Below, one piece after another: positions 24,963 to 34,174 of a stretch of 64,000 nucleotides of DNA. Below the pieces are notes generated by a model. That model saw only the letters and a program-made list of their open reading frames with translations, had not been told where the DNA came from and made no database searches. This DNA comes from Flavobacterium eburneipallidum (lineage in GTDB: Bacteria > Bacteroidota > Bacteroidia > Flavobacteriales > Flavobacteriaceae): positions 2,666,001 through 2,730,000 of the forward strand of contig NZ_CP114291.2 in NCBI RefSeq assembly GCF_027111355.2, given 5' to 3'. The stretch's first letter is position 1. Every line of letters begins with the position of its first letter. The position numbers and the translations under genes are program-made.

Positions 24963-26522
24963 ATGACAGCATTTCAATGGTTTGTATTTTTCTTGATTCT
25001 TCAAGTAATACATTTTTTAGGAACTTGGAAATTATACGAAGCTGCAGGCAGAAAACGTTGGGAAGCCGCTATTCCTGTATATAATTCTATAGTTTTGATG
25101 AAAATTATAGGTCGCCCTACTTGGTGGACACTTTTGCTTTTCATTCCCATTATCAACCTAATTATGTTTGCTGTTATTTGGGTAGAAACGTTGAGAAGCT
25201 TTGGAAAACGCTCTTATTTAGATACTTTTTTAGGGTTAATCACTTTTGGTTTTTACATTTATTATGTGAATTATACTCAAAAATTAAACTATGTAGCAGA
25301 TCGAAAACTGAATGAAGAAAATCAAGCTGGAAGTACAGTAAGTTCGTTATTATTTGCTATTATCGTTGCGACTTTGGTGCATACTTATGTCGTTCAACCG
25401 TTTACGATTCCTACTTCTTCATTGGAAAAATCGTTGTTGGTAGGCGACTTTTTGTTTGTAAGCAAAATGAATTATGGTCCAAGAGTTCCCATGACAACTG
25501 TGGCTTTACCTATGGTTCATGACTCGATTCCTATGACCAAAAAGAAATCGTATTTGAGCTGGCCTCAACTGCCTTATTTAAGACTACCAGCTTTCGAAAA
25601 AATAAAAAATTCTGATATTGTAGTTTTCAATTGGCCAGTAGATACTGTTTATCAATTTAGAGACGTATCCGGAAGACACATTGATAAACCAATTGACAAA
25701 AAATCGAATTATGTGAAGCGTTGTGTGGGTATTCCAGGTGATAGTTTAGCGATAAAAGATGGTATCGTTTATATCAACGGAAAAGTATTGGCTTTGCCAG
25801 AAAGAGCTAAACCACAATATTCTTATAAATTAGTTTTAGACGGAAAAACTCCAATTGATTTTGAGTTTTTATTCAAAGACATGGATGTTACGGATGGAGT
25901 TAATTATGTAAGTCCACAAAAAGATACTGTTGGAATTGCGGCTCTTACTGCTGAAAGTGCAGCACGTTTTAAAAACATTCTTGGCATAAAAGCGGTTATT
26001 CGCAATGTATCACATCAGGCTGAAACGGGTAGACATGGCGTTTTTCCTCATACTACACAATGGAATCGAGATAATTATGGACCAATCTACATTCCGCAAG
26101 CTGGAAAATCAGTTGCTTTAAACCTAAATTCTTTGCCTTTTTATAGTTATATAATTACCGAATACGAAAAGAACAAATTAGAAATTAAAGGAAGTGACAT
26201 TTACATCAATGGCGAAAAAACCAACACTTATACTTTCAAACAAGATTATTACTGGATGATGGGAGACAACCGTCACAACTCGGAAGACAGCCGTTATTGG
26301 GGTTATGTTCCTGCCGATCACATCGTAGGAAAACCAGTATTCATCTGGATGAGTTGGGATACCAATGGTAAAGGTTTAGGAAAAATTCGTTGGGAAAGAA
26401 TGTTCACAACCGTTGGTGGCGATGGACAACCGCAATCGTATTTCAAAATTTTCTTGATTCTTTTAGCAGTCTATTTTGTGGGAGAGTATTTTTGGAACAA
26501 AAGAAAAGCAAACAAAGCATAA
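24963..26522 (+). CDS. lepB: Signal peptidase I with N-terminal membrane domain
   Basis: 519 residues, nearly twice the common bacterial length. The first 110 residues hold three hydrophobic segments with AAIPVYNSIVLMKIIGRPTW, a DUF5684-like membrane domain. The S26 peptidase part begins with its own membrane segment (SLLFAIIVATLVHTYVV). The catalytic Ser lies in PFTIPTSSLEKSLLVGD and the Lys in YVKRCVGIPGDS. The last boxes are YYWMMGDNRHNSEDSRYWGYVP, followed by a C-terminal membrane segment. A large insertion lies between the boxes. It cleaves signal peptides at the outer face of the inner membrane. Confidence 0.92.
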   Translation: MTAFQWFVFFLILQVIHFLGTWKLYEAAGRKRWEAAIPVYNSIVLMKIIGRPTWWTLLLFIPIINLIMFAVIWVETLRSFGKRSYLDTFLGLITFGFYIYYVNYTQKLNYVADRKLNEENQAGSTVSSLLFAIIVATLVHTYVVQPFTIPTSSLEKSLLVGDFLFVSKMNYGPRVPMTTVALPMVHDSIPMTKKKSYLSWPQLPYLRLPAFEKIKNSDIVVFNWPVDTVYQFRDVSGRHIDKPIDKKSNYVKRCVGIPGDSLAIKDGIVYINGKVLALPERAKPQYSYKLVLDGKTPIDFEFLFKDMDVTDGVNYVSPQKDTVGIAALTAESAARFKNILGIKAVIRNVSHQAETGRHGVFPHTTQWNRDNYGPIYIPQAGKSVALNLNSLPFYSYIITEYEKNKLEIKGSDIYINGEKTNTYTFKQDYYWMMGDNRHNSEDSRYWGYVPADHIVGKPVFIWMSWDTNGKGLGKIRWERMFTTVGGDGQPQSYFKIFLILLAVYFVGEYFWNKRKANKA

Positions 26523-26523
26523 A

Positions 26524-26592
26524 AGTTTAAGGGTTTAAAAGTTTAATGTTGTTTAACCACAATACGAATTAAACTTTTAAACCATTTTAAAC
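26524..26592. repeat. Long imperfect inverted repeat (AAGTTTAAT/ATTAAACTT words)
   Basis: Left arm 26524-26547 and right arm 26568-26592 are nearly complementary over about 23 bp around a loop of about 20 nt. It fills the lepB-WbqC gap. No strong T-run follows, so it is a weak terminator at best. Confidence 0.6.
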
Positions 26593-26608
26593 AAATACAA
26601 TACACAAA

Positions 26609-27232
26609 ATGAACATTCTTATTCACCCTACTTACTTTCCTTCGATTAGTCATTTTGTGGCTATGGCTCAAGCGGACAGTATTACGTTTGAAATGGAAGA
26701 TAATTTTCAGAAACAAACCAATAGAAACAGGACTTATATCTACAGTCCCAATGGGATTCAGTTATTGAATATTCCTGTAAAACATTCGAAAGAAAGCCAT
26801 CAAAAGACAAAAGATGTTAAAATAGAAATGGATTTTGATTGGCAAAAACAACATTTCAAATCACTAGAAGCGGCTTACAGAAGTTCTCCTTTTTTCGAAT
26901 ATTTTGAAGATGATATTTACCCTATTTTCGAGAAGAAACACATTTTTTTGATGGATTTGAATTTTGAAGTTTTGGATATTGTTACCAAATGTTTGCGAAT
27001 GAAATTGGAATACACCACTACAACCGAATATTTTCACGAAGTAAATCCTGATGTTGCCGATTTTAGATTCTTGGCAAACGGAAAAAAAGACAACTCCCAA
27101 TTTGAAGTTTATCCACAAGTATTTGAGGAAAAAGCAGGTTTTTTAAACAACTTGAATATTCTGGATTTGCTGTTCAATGAAGGGAAATTTGCCATGGATT
27201 ATTTGAAAAGTCAGCCTTTAATTGTAAAATAA
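26609..27232 (+). CDS. WbqC family protein
   Basis: 207 residues, soluble. It opens MNILIHPTYFPSISHFVAMA and has RNRTYIYSPNGIQLLNIPV, both typical of WbqC-like proteins, which are found in O-antigen clusters and near lepB in Bacteroidota. The biochemical role is not established. It is convergent with the following nuclease-family gene with 7 bp between stops. Confidence 0.85.
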   Translation: MNILIHPTYFPSISHFVAMAQADSITFEMEDNFQKQTNRNRTYIYSPNGIQLLNIPVKHSKESHQKTKDVKIEMDFDWQKQHFKSLEAAYRSSPFFEYFEDDIYPIFEKKHIFLMDLNFEVLDIVTKCLRMKLEYTTTTEYFHEVNPDVADFRFLANGKKDNSQFEVYPQVFEEKAGFLNNLNILDLLFNEGKFAMDYLKSQPLIVK

Positions 27233-27239
27233 TCCGAAT

Positions 27240-28289
27240 TTATTCCATAGATAATCGGGTCATAATCGGAAAGTGATCTGAATTTACAAAATCAGGAAAG
27301 TTTTCAAAACTTTTGACTTTCATCGTGTTATCTGTAAAAATATAATCGATTCTGGCAGGATAATATCGGAATTTATAGGTGGCTCCAAATCCTTTTCCAG
27401 CTTCTTCAAAAGTATCTTTTAATTTTCCTTTTATATCTCTGTAAACAAAAGAAAACGCACTGTTATTCATGTCTCCACAAATAATAACAGGATAAGGACA
27501 ATCTTTTTTATGTTCTTTGAATAGTTCAGCTTGTTGCTGTTGCTGCATAAAAGCTTTGCTAATTCTGTTCAACAATTTTTGTGATTTGCCACCTTGATTG
27601 ATAGCATCAATGTTCTCATCAATTTCATTTACATCTGGCGAAATTTTGATGGATTGCAAGTGCATATTATAGACTCTGATAATGTCTGTTCCACGTTTAA
27701 TATCAGCAAAAACGACATTATTATTCGAATTTGGAAAAAGAATTTTGCCCTCGTTTATAATCGGAAATTTAGAAAAAATGGCTTGACCAGTCTTAATTTG
27801 ATTCCCGTCCATAAAAATATAACGGTGTGGATACAATTTCAAATCCATATTAGCAGAATTTGAATATTCCTGAACACACAATATATCAGGATTTTTTTCA
27901 TTAATAAAACCCAAGATATTATCCGGAATATCGTCTCTTTCGACCCATTTGAACACATTGAAGAGTCGGACATTGTAACTCATTACGGTAAAATCTTTGT
28001 CATCTACAGGATAATCTTTACCCGAAAATTTATAGAATTTATTAATGAAAGTAATCCCCATCAAAAGCACCAATCCCGACAGAATCATTCGCTTTTTGAA
28101 TTGTAATCCCCAATAGACAAAAAACAGTCCATTTAAGACAAAAAACAACGGCATAAACAAAGTCAATACAGATAGAATTGGAAAAACTTTAGGAGCCAAA
28201 AAAGGCAAAATATAAGCAACGAAAGTCGATACAGTCAGAACTATATTCAAAAAAAACATGAGCTTATTAAACCACGAAAGGTTTTTCAT
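27240..28289 (-). CDS. Membrane-anchored endonuclease/exonuclease/phosphatase family protein
   Basis: 349 residues. Three N-terminal hydrophobic segments (to about residue 85) precede a metal-dependent EEP domain: VMSYNVRLFN, DILCVQEYSN, IICGDMNNSAFS and the terminal NSDHFPIMTRL supply the usual Asn, Glu, Asp and His residues. The substrate could be DNA, a phospholipid or an inositol phosphate. The membrane anchor makes a lipid or periplasmic substrate plausible, but this is inference. Confidence 0.85.
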   Translation of the reverse strand: MKNLSWFNKLMFFLNIVLTVSTFVAYILPFLAPKVFPILSVLTLFMPLFFVLNGLFFVYWGLQFKKRMILSGLVLLMGITFINKFYKFSGKDYPVDDKDFTVMSYNVRLFNVFKWVERDDIPDNILGFINEKNPDILCVQEYSNSANMDLKLYPHRYIFMDGNQIKTGQAIFSKFPIINEGKILFPNSNNNVVFADIKRGTDIIRVYNMHLQSIKISPDVNEIDENIDAINQGGKSQKLLNRISKAFMQQQQQAELFKEHKKDCPYPVIICGDMNNSAFSFVYRDIKGKLKDTFEEAGKGFGATYKFRYYPARIDYIFTDNTMKVKSFENFPDFVNSDHFPIMTRLSME

Positions 28290-28312
28290 TTTTTTGTTTT
28301 TTGTTGAGAGTT

Positions 28313-28416
28313 ATAAGTTGTAAGTTGTAAAATTACTAAATTGTAAATTGCAATCTAAATTCTCAAACCTGCATTCTATTTACTGTAAACTGCAATATGA
28401 TTACTGAACACTGACC
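28313..28416. repeat. Word-repeat intergenic segment (TTGTAAATTGCAAT, TGAACACTGA)
   Basis: This gap holds tandem GTTGTAA words, a degenerate direct repeat (TTGTAAATTGCAAT against CTGTAAACTGCAAT) and the word TTACTGAACACTGA shared with 7285-7298. No gene or terminator is evident. Confidence 0.4.
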
Positions 28417-28419
28417 ACT

Positions 28420-29289
28420 TTACTTCCCAGCTTTGAACAGAAATTCTTTTTCTTCTTTGGTCAAACAATCATAACCCGAACGACTTATTTTATCTAATAT
28501 TTCGTCTATCTGTTGTTGCGTTTTATCTTTAGTCACAATTCTAGAAGAAGCTGGTTTTTCTGTTGGTTTCTTGTAATTCCTGTGTACTGTTTTTAATGGT
28601 TTAGAAGGCGATTTCTTGAACAAATTAACAAAAAAATCAATTACAGATGAAACTATTTTACTCAAATCGGTTCCGTTTTGCAATAATTTAATATACACCA
28701 AACCAAAAAAAGCACCCGCCAAATGCGCAATATGACCGCCCGAATTGTCTAATTGTAGTTGCAACAAATCAATTAGAAGTATTACAGCTGTAATTTGCCA
28801 CAGTTTGACATTTCCAACCAGCAATAATCGAACATTCATCAAAGGTTGAAAAGTAGTTACGGCCACTAAAATGGCCATTATAGCTCCAGATGCACCAACC
28901 ATCGAAGTCAATACATTCAGAGAATAAAAAGTCAAAACAAAAATAAGACCCGCAAAAATAGCCGACAATATGTACAATCCCAACAGTTGTTTTTGATTGA
29001 AAAAAGTCAAAAACAACTGACTGGAAAAATTTAAAATAATCATATTGAAGAAAATATGCCCGAATCCATTATGAAAAAAAGCATAGGTAAGAAAAGTCCA
29101 TGGCTTAAAAATGAAATCGGAAGGTGCCGAAGATAAAGCAATCCAATTAGGCAGATTGAATTCTCCAAACTTGAATTGGTAGAAAAAAACTAACGAAACT
29201 AGAAAGCAAGCAATATTCCAGTAGATTAACTTTTGAGTCATTCCACCGGATTTATATTGCATTTTTAAATCGTCAATTATACTTGCCAT
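28420..29289 (-). CDS. Rhomboid family intramembrane serine protease
   Basis: 289 residues with six membrane segments. The catalytic Ser134 lies in MVGASGAIMAI and the His189 in GGHIAHLAGAFFG. The oxyanion-side motif is FFHNGFGHIFFNMIIL. A cytoplasmic C-terminal tail of about 85 residues (KPSPSKPL region onward) is basic then acidic. Flavobacteria often carry two adjacent rhomboid genes here; only one is present. Confidence 0.92.
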   Translation of the reverse strand: MASIIDDLKMQYKSGGMTQKLIYWNIACFLVSLVFFYQFKFGEFNLPNWIALSSAPSDFIFKPWTFLTYAFFHNGFGHIFFNMIILNFSSQLFLTFFNQKQLLGLYILSAIFAGLIFVLTFYSLNVLTSMVGASGAIMAILVAVTTFQPLMNVRLLLVGNVKLWQITAVILLIDLLQLQLDNSGGHIAHLAGAFFGLVYIKLLQNGTDLSKIVSSVIDFFVNLFKKSPSKPLKTVHRNYKKPTEKPASSRIVTKDKTQQQIDEILDKISRSGYDCLTKEEKEFLFKAGK

Positions 29290-29364
29290 TTTAGATTTGT
29301 TTCAACAGTTACTGACGTTCGGGAACGAATTTAGATTAGTTTCTAAATCCTAAAAATAGGAACC

Positions 29365-30627
29365 TTATGCGTCCAAATCTACTTTAGTTTTAGAAGCAAT
29401 TTCTTTATATGTCCCGTTTACTAATTTCTCACGAATCGCTTCAAAAGCGGTAAGAGTTTCGTCAATATCAGACAATGTATGTGGAGCTGTTGGAATAACA
29501 CGCAATAAAATCATCCCTTTTGGAATAACTGGATAAATCACAATCGACAAGAAAATACCGTAGTTTTCTCTTAAATCATTCACCATTACCATCGCTTCTG
29601 GCACACTTCCTTCAAGGTAAACTGGCGTAACGCAAGTATTCGTGTCACCAATGTTAAATCCTTTGCTTTTTAAACCATTTTGCAAAGCATTTACGTTTTC
29701 CCATAATTTGTCTTTTAAACTTGGGTTATCACGCAACAATTGCAAGCGTTTCAATGAACCAATGGTTTGAATCATTGGCAATGCTTTGGCAAACATTTGA
29801 GAACGCAAGTTGTATTTTAAATAATCAATAATATCTTTATCAGCCGCTACGAATGCACCAATATTCGCCATTGATTTGGCAAATGTAGAAAAGTAAACAT
29901 CAATTCCGTCTTGGCAACCTTGCTCCTCACCTGCTCCAGCTCCTGTTTTCCCTAGAGTTCCAAAACCGTGTGCATCATCAACTAACAAACGGAAATTGTA
30001 TTTCTTTTTCATTTCTACAATTTCTTTCAACTTTCCTTGTTGACCACGCATTCCAAAAACACCTTCGGTAATAAAAAGAATTCCTCCACCTTGTTCAGCG
30101 GCTAATTTCGTAGCACGCTGCAGGTTTTTCTCCATACTTTCGATGTCGTTATGTTTGTAAGTAAAACGCTTGCCACTATGCAAACGAACTCCGTCAATAA
30201 TACAAGCGTGACCATCTACATCATACACAATTACATCATTTCGGGTCACCAAAGCATCAATAATAGACACCATTCCCTGATACCCAAAATTCAGCAAATA
30301 AGCCGATTCTTTCATTACAAAAGCAGCTAATTCTTGCTCTAATTGTTCGTGATATTTGGTGTGACCTGACATCATTCTGGCACCCATTGGAGCAGCAGCA
30401 CCAAATTCTAAAGCTGCATCAGCATCTGCTTTACGCACTTCTGGATGATTGGCCAAACCTAAATAATCGTTCAAACTCCAGTTTAAAACCTCTTTCCCTT
30501 GGAATTTCATTCTTGGTCCTAAATCGCCTTCCAACTTTGGAAAAACAAAATAACCTTCTGCTTGTGAAGCCCATTTCCCTAAAGGCCCTTTATTGTTTTG
30601 AATTCTTTCGAATAAATCTTTTACCAT
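29365..30627 (-). CDS. PLP-dependent alpha-oxoamine synthase, serine palmitoyltransferase-like
   Basis: 420 residues, fold type I. It condenses an amino acid with an acyl thioester. The PLP Lys251 lies in YFSTFAKSMANIGAF, with DDAHGFGTLGKTGAG before it. The N-terminus (GPLGKWASQAEGYFVFPKLEG) is very like Bacteroides and Porphyromonas serine palmitoyltransferase rather than glycine C-acetyltransferase, so it probably starts sphingolipid-type lipid synthesis; cysteate as substrate (sulfonolipids) is possible in this group. It is a single gene with its own -7 box. Confidence 0.83.
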   Translation of the reverse strand: MVKDLFERIQNNKGPLGKWASQAEGYFVFPKLEGDLGPRMKFQGKEVLNWSLNDYLGLANHPEVRKADADAALEFGAAAPMGARMMSGHTKYHEQLEQELAAFVMKESAYLLNFGYQGMVSIIDALVTRNDVIVYDVDGHACIIDGVRLHSGKRFTYKHNDIESMEKNLQRATKLAAEQGGGILFITEGVFGMRGQQGKLKEIVEMKKKYNFRLLVDDAHGFGTLGKTGAGAGEEQGCQDGIDVYFSTFAKSMANIGAFVAADKDIIDYLKYNLRSQMFAKALPMIQTIGSLKRLQLLRDNPSLKDKLWENVNALQNGLKSKGFNIGDTNTCVTPVYLEGSVPEAMVMVNDLRENYGIFLSIVIYPVIPKGMILLRVIPTAPHTLSDIDETLTAFEAIREKLVNGTYKEIASKTKVDLDA

Positions 30628-30664
30628 AATATATATCTGTACTACTATTAATTTTAAGAGGTTG

Positions 30665-30672
30665 CAAAAATA
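30665..30672 (-). promoter_or_regulatory. -7 promoter element of the serine palmitoyltransferase-like gene
   Basis: Minus strand TATTTTTG matches TAnnTTTG 38 bp before the ATG at 30627. Confidence 0.4.
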
Positions 30673-30827
30673 AATATTTAAAATTTATTAGCATCTTGAA
30701 AGTAAAATTATTTTTAGTGGGCTGTTTCCTGCTGTTCATTATATCAAAAAGCAAAAGGATACCGTTTAACTACGTTGAATCTTCGATTTCCATCAGGGCT
30801 AGACATCTTTGGTAACAATAAACTTTG

Positions 30828-30835
30828 TACATTTG
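30828..30835 (+). promoter_or_regulatory. -7 promoter element of the NYN-LOTUS gene
   Basis: TACATTTG matches TAnnTTTG. A TTTG at 30808-30811 lies 16 bp upstream and may be the -33 box, slightly closer than the usual spacing. Confidence 0.5.
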
Positions 30836-30875
30836 AATACTATTTTTCATTAGAAAAAATCATATCAATACAATT

Positions 30876-31679
30876 ATGTCACAAACTCCCAAAGAATTAA
30901 AACTAGCCGTTCTCATTGATGCCGACAACGTTCCGTACAGCAATGTCAAAGGAATGATGGAAGAAATAGCCAAATACGGAACTCCAACAACCAAACGCAT
31001 TTACGCCGATTGGACAAAACCGAATGCCAATGGCTGGAAATCAGTTTTACTGGAACACGCCATTACCCCAATTCAACAATACAGTTACACGGTGGGTAAA
31101 AATTCTTCGGATTCAGCGTTGATTATTGATGCCATGGATTTATTGTATTCGGATAAATTAGATGGTTTTTGTATTGTTTCTAGTGATAGTGATTTTACCA
31201 GATTGGCTATTCGTTTGAGAGAATCGGGAATGAAAGTCATTGGCATTGGCGAAAAGAAAACGCCAAGTGCTTTTATCGCTGCTTGCGACCGTTTTGTATT
31301 TATCGAAGTTTTGGACGGTGCTATCAAAAAGACACGAAAAATAGCTAATGTTCAAAGTAAATTACCAAAACCAGCTACAACTCCTGCATCTGAACCTAAA
31401 AAACTGGTAGAAAAAGAAGCTCCAAGCAAAATCGACAATCAAACCATTGAACTTATTGAAGACACTCTCGAAGCGATTGGCGATGAAGACGGCTGGGCAT
31501 TCCTTGGCGATGTAGGCAACCTCATCGTGAAGAAAAAACCCGAATTTGATCCTAGAAATTATGGTTTTTCAAAACTAACTCCGATGCTAAAATCCCTAAC
31601 TGACATTCTCGAAATTGACGAAAGAGAATCGGACAAAAAAGGAATCAAACACGTGTATGTTAGGCTTCGTTACAGTTAG
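30876..31679 (+). CDS. NYN-domain and LOTUS (OST-HTH) domain protein
   Basis: 267 residues. The N-terminal NYN (PIN-like) nuclease domain has acidic residues in AVLIDADNVP and VSSDSDFTRLAIRLRESG. After a charged linker (165-185) comes a C-terminal OST-HTH/LOTUS domain (DEDGWAFLGDVGNLIVKK through GFSKLTPMLKSL). Such proteins are predicted RNA-binding ribonucleases. The target is unknown. It stands alone with its own promoter box. Confidence 0.88.
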   Translation: MSQTPKELKLAVLIDADNVPYSNVKGMMEEIAKYGTPTTKRIYADWTKPNANGWKSVLLEHAITPIQQYSYTVGKNSSDSALIIDAMDLLYSDKLDGFCIVSSDSDFTRLAIRLRESGMKVIGIGEKKTPSAFIAACDRFVFIEVLDGAIKKTRKIANVQSKLPKPATTPASEPKKLVEKEAPSKIDNQTIELIEDTLEAIGDEDGWAFLGDVGNLIVKKKPEFDPRNYGFSKLTPMLKSLTDILEIDERESDKKGIKHVYVRLRYS

Positions 31680-31799
31680 ACAACGACCCTTTTTTGATTA
31701 ACATAGATTCAAAAATTCTCTTTTATTGATTATTATTTTAGATTTAATATTTTAAATATTTTTTAAGAATTTGTTTCATCAAAAAGATTCTTTTTCGTG

Positions 31800-31807
31800 T
31801 AAATTTG
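31800..31807 (+). promoter_or_regulatory. -7 promoter element of the glutamate-synthase-like gene
   Basis: TAAATTTG is an exact match to TAnnTTTG, 58 bp before the ATG at 31866. Confidence 0.5.
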
Positions 31808-31865
31808 CGGGAATCGTGCTTTTTTTAAAGTAAAAAACCTTGATACCACTTAAATTAATTATTAA

Positions 31866-33377
31866 ATGAGAAAACAAATTTTCGTTGTTGGAATTTCATT
31901 ATTAGCCATATCCTTATTTTTCAATTACTACATGCAAACAGCCTATTTGTTTTCTGTAGTAATGGTTACTTTCATCGGAATTGGATTTTACAATACCATT
32001 CAAAAAAAGCACACCATACTCCGAAATTTTCCCATTATTGGCTATTTTAGATACATTTTTGAAAGTATTTCACCAGAAATTCAGCAATATTTTATCGAAC
32101 GCTCTACAGATGGAAAACCTTTTTCCAGAAACCAACGTTCTTTAGTGTATCAAAGAGCAAAAAACATTGATTCCAATACTCCATTTGGAACACAGTTGGA
32201 CTTGAATCATACCAATTACGAAGGTATCAAACACTCGATGTTTCCCGCAGCAGTAAATGAAGAATTACCTCGTGTTTTAGTGGGTGGACCAGCTTGTAAA
32301 CAACCGTATTCAGCTTCTTTATTGAATATTTCAGCGATGAGTTTTGGGTCTTTGAGTGAAAACGCAATTGTTGCTCTGAATAAAGGAGCGCAAAGAGGCA
32401 AGTTTTATCACAATACAGGCGAAGGTGGTTTGACCGAATTTCATCAAAATGGTGCTGATATTACTTGGCAAATAGGAACAGGATATTTTGGTTGTCGTGA
32501 TGACCGAGGTAGTTTTGATGGCGGAAAGTTTGCAGAAAAAGCGAATCTTCCCGAGGTGAAAATGATTGAAATTAAACTCTCTCAAGGTGCAAAACCAGGT
32601 CACGGAGGCGTTTTACCAGCAGCTAAAAACACAGAGCAAATTGCCAAAATAAGAGGTGTACAACCGCATACAACTATCCTTTCGCCTCCTTGTCATAGTG
32701 CTTTTTCAGATGCTAAAGGATTAGTTGAATTTATTGATCGCTTACGCCAATTGTCTAACGGAAAACCTATTGGATTCAAACTTTGCATTGGTCAAACCAA
32801 TGAATTCGAAGCGATTTGCCACGAAATGATTGCTGCTGATTGCTATCCTGATTTTATCACCGTAGATGGTGCCGAAGGCGGAACAGGTGCTGCGCCTCTA
32901 GAATTTTCAGACGGTGTAGGAATGCCTTTTGAACCTGCCTTGATTTTTGTCAATAAAACATTGGTCAATTTGAATATTCGAGATAAAATAAGAATCATTG
33001 GTAGCGGAAAAATCATTTCGGGTTATTCTATTTTGCACGCCATTGCGTTGGGGGCAGATATGTGTAATTCTGCCAGAGGATTTCTGTTTTCGCTGGGGTG
33101 CATTCAGGCGTTGCGTTGCCACAACAATCAATGTCCTACTGGTGTAGCGACTCAAGATAAAATGTTGATGAAAGGCTTGGTGGTAAGCGACAAATCGGAA
33201 CGCGTGTATCATTTTCATAAAAACACTTTGCACGCTGCCAACGAATTATTAGCCGCAGCTGGAAAAACGAGTTTCGCCGATGCGGATATCAATATCTTTA
33301 TGCGTGGGGATGAATTTAGTGAATTATCTAATTTGTATTTTCCGAATAATTTATCGAATGTGAGTAGTACACGGTAG
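31866..33377 (+). CDS. FMN-binding glutamate synthase family protein
   Basis: 503 residues. Two N-terminal hydrophobic segments (residues about 5-40) suggest membrane anchoring. The body is the FMN-binding domain of glutamate synthase without the glutaminase part: NTGEGGLTEFHQNGADI, GAKPGHGGVLP, DGAEGGTGAAPLEF and a Cys-rich stretch (SLGCIQALRCHNNQCPTGVAT) like the iron-sulfur loop. It resembles archaeal-type GltB. Whether it makes glutamate or oxidises another substrate is open. No small subunit is adjacent. Confidence 0.87.
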   Translation: MRKQIFVVGISLLAISLFFNYYMQTAYLFSVVMVTFIGIGFYNTIQKKHTILRNFPIIGYFRYIFESISPEIQQYFIERSTDGKPFSRNQRSLVYQRAKNIDSNTPFGTQLDLNHTNYEGIKHSMFPAAVNEELPRVLVGGPACKQPYSASLLNISAMSFGSLSENAIVALNKGAQRGKFYHNTGEGGLTEFHQNGADITWQIGTGYFGCRDDRGSFDGGKFAEKANLPEVKMIEIKLSQGAKPGHGGVLPAAKNTEQIAKIRGVQPHTTILSPPCHSAFSDAKGLVEFIDRLRQLSNGKPIGFKLCIGQTNEFEAICHEMIAADCYPDFITVDGAEGGTGAAPLEFSDGVGMPFEPALIFVNKTLVNLNIRDKIRIIGSGKIISGYSILHAIALGADMCNSARGFLFSLGCIQALRCHNNQCPTGVATQDKMLMKGLVVSDKSERVYHFHKNTLHAANELLAAAGKTSFADADINIFMRGDEFSELSNLYFPNNLSNVSSTR

Positions 33378-33397
33378 TTATCTTCAAGTTTATAAAA

Positions 33398-34060
33398 ATG
33401 AAACTAAAAAAACCAACGGAAGAATTCATCGCTGAAATTCTCAAATTATATTCAGTTGAAGAAGGTAACGAACTTGATCAAAATCTTATTAAATTATTTA
33501 AAACATTTAATGATGATAAAAACAAATTCAATGTTTTAATAAAAGTTGCATCCTTAAATAAAATTTACTCAACAGCAATAGTTAATATAAATCCAGTTGT
33601 TGACCAAATAATTAAAATCACTAACTCTGAATCAAATCCAAATACAATAACTGAATATATTGTATTTGTAGATAAAATATCTAAAGTTAATTGGACAAAT
33701 GAAAAAGGAAAATGTTTTGAACGGAATAACTTATCTTTTTCATCTAAATACGTTCATTTTTTAAGCAATTTTGAAACTCCAATTTATGATAGTTATATTT
33801 GGATTATCATGAATGGATATTTAGGTCAAAAAAATAACGAAAAGATTTCATTTGAAAACCCAAGTAATTTCATAGAGTTTTATGCAAGATTTGAAAAATT
33901 TAAAATAGATTTAGGTTTGGAAAAATTCTCAAATTATGATATTGATAAATTTTTATGGCAATATGGCAAAAAGTTAATAAAAGAAATTGAAAATGAAATG
34001 TCTATTGATTTAGAACAAGCTAAATCTGAACTAAAGAAAAGAATAAAAGCCAGCAATTAA
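33398..34060 (+). CDS. AT-rich orphan protein of unknown function (220 aa)
   Basis: I cannot name a family with confidence. The protein is soluble and Asn-, Lys- and Ile-rich. A central motif SSKYVHFLSNFETPIYDSYI, followed near the C-terminus by YDIDKFLWQYGKKLIKEIEN, recalls a group of helix-rich proteins with an FASKxxHF-PIYDS pattern (HhH-GPD/OGG-like), but this is memory of a pattern, not a test. The gene looks more AT-rich than its neighbours and sits in a single-gene slot 20 bp after the glutamate-synthase-like gene, ending in a strong terminator. Recent acquisition is plausible. Confidence 0.65.
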   Translation: MKLKKPTEEFIAEILKLYSVEEGNELDQNLIKLFKTFNDDKNKFNVLIKVASLNKIYSTAIVNINPVVDQIIKITNSESNPNTITEYIVFVDKISKVNWTNEKGKCFERNNLSFSSKYVHFLSNFETPIYDSYIWIIMNGYLGQKNNEKISFENPSNFIEFYARFEKFKIDLGLEKFSNYDIDKFLWQYGKKLIKEIENEMSIDLEQAKSELKKRIKASN

Positions 34061-34127
34061 AATTTACAACATCGATTTTAGATAATTGACTTAATAGAAA
34101 GTTGTTTTATACAAGAGCTATTTCCAC

Positions 34128-34169
34128 AAAAAAAGGTTAAGTTGAATTTTTTATCAACTTAACCTTTTT
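34128..34169. terminator. Bidirectional intrinsic terminator
   Basis: AAGGTTAAGTTGA and its complement TCAACTTAACCTT form a 13-bp perfect stem around an 8-nt loop, with A-run and T-run flanks. It serves the orphan gene (+) and the bestrophin gene (-), which converge here. Confidence 0.85.
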
Positions 34170-34174
34170 ACATT

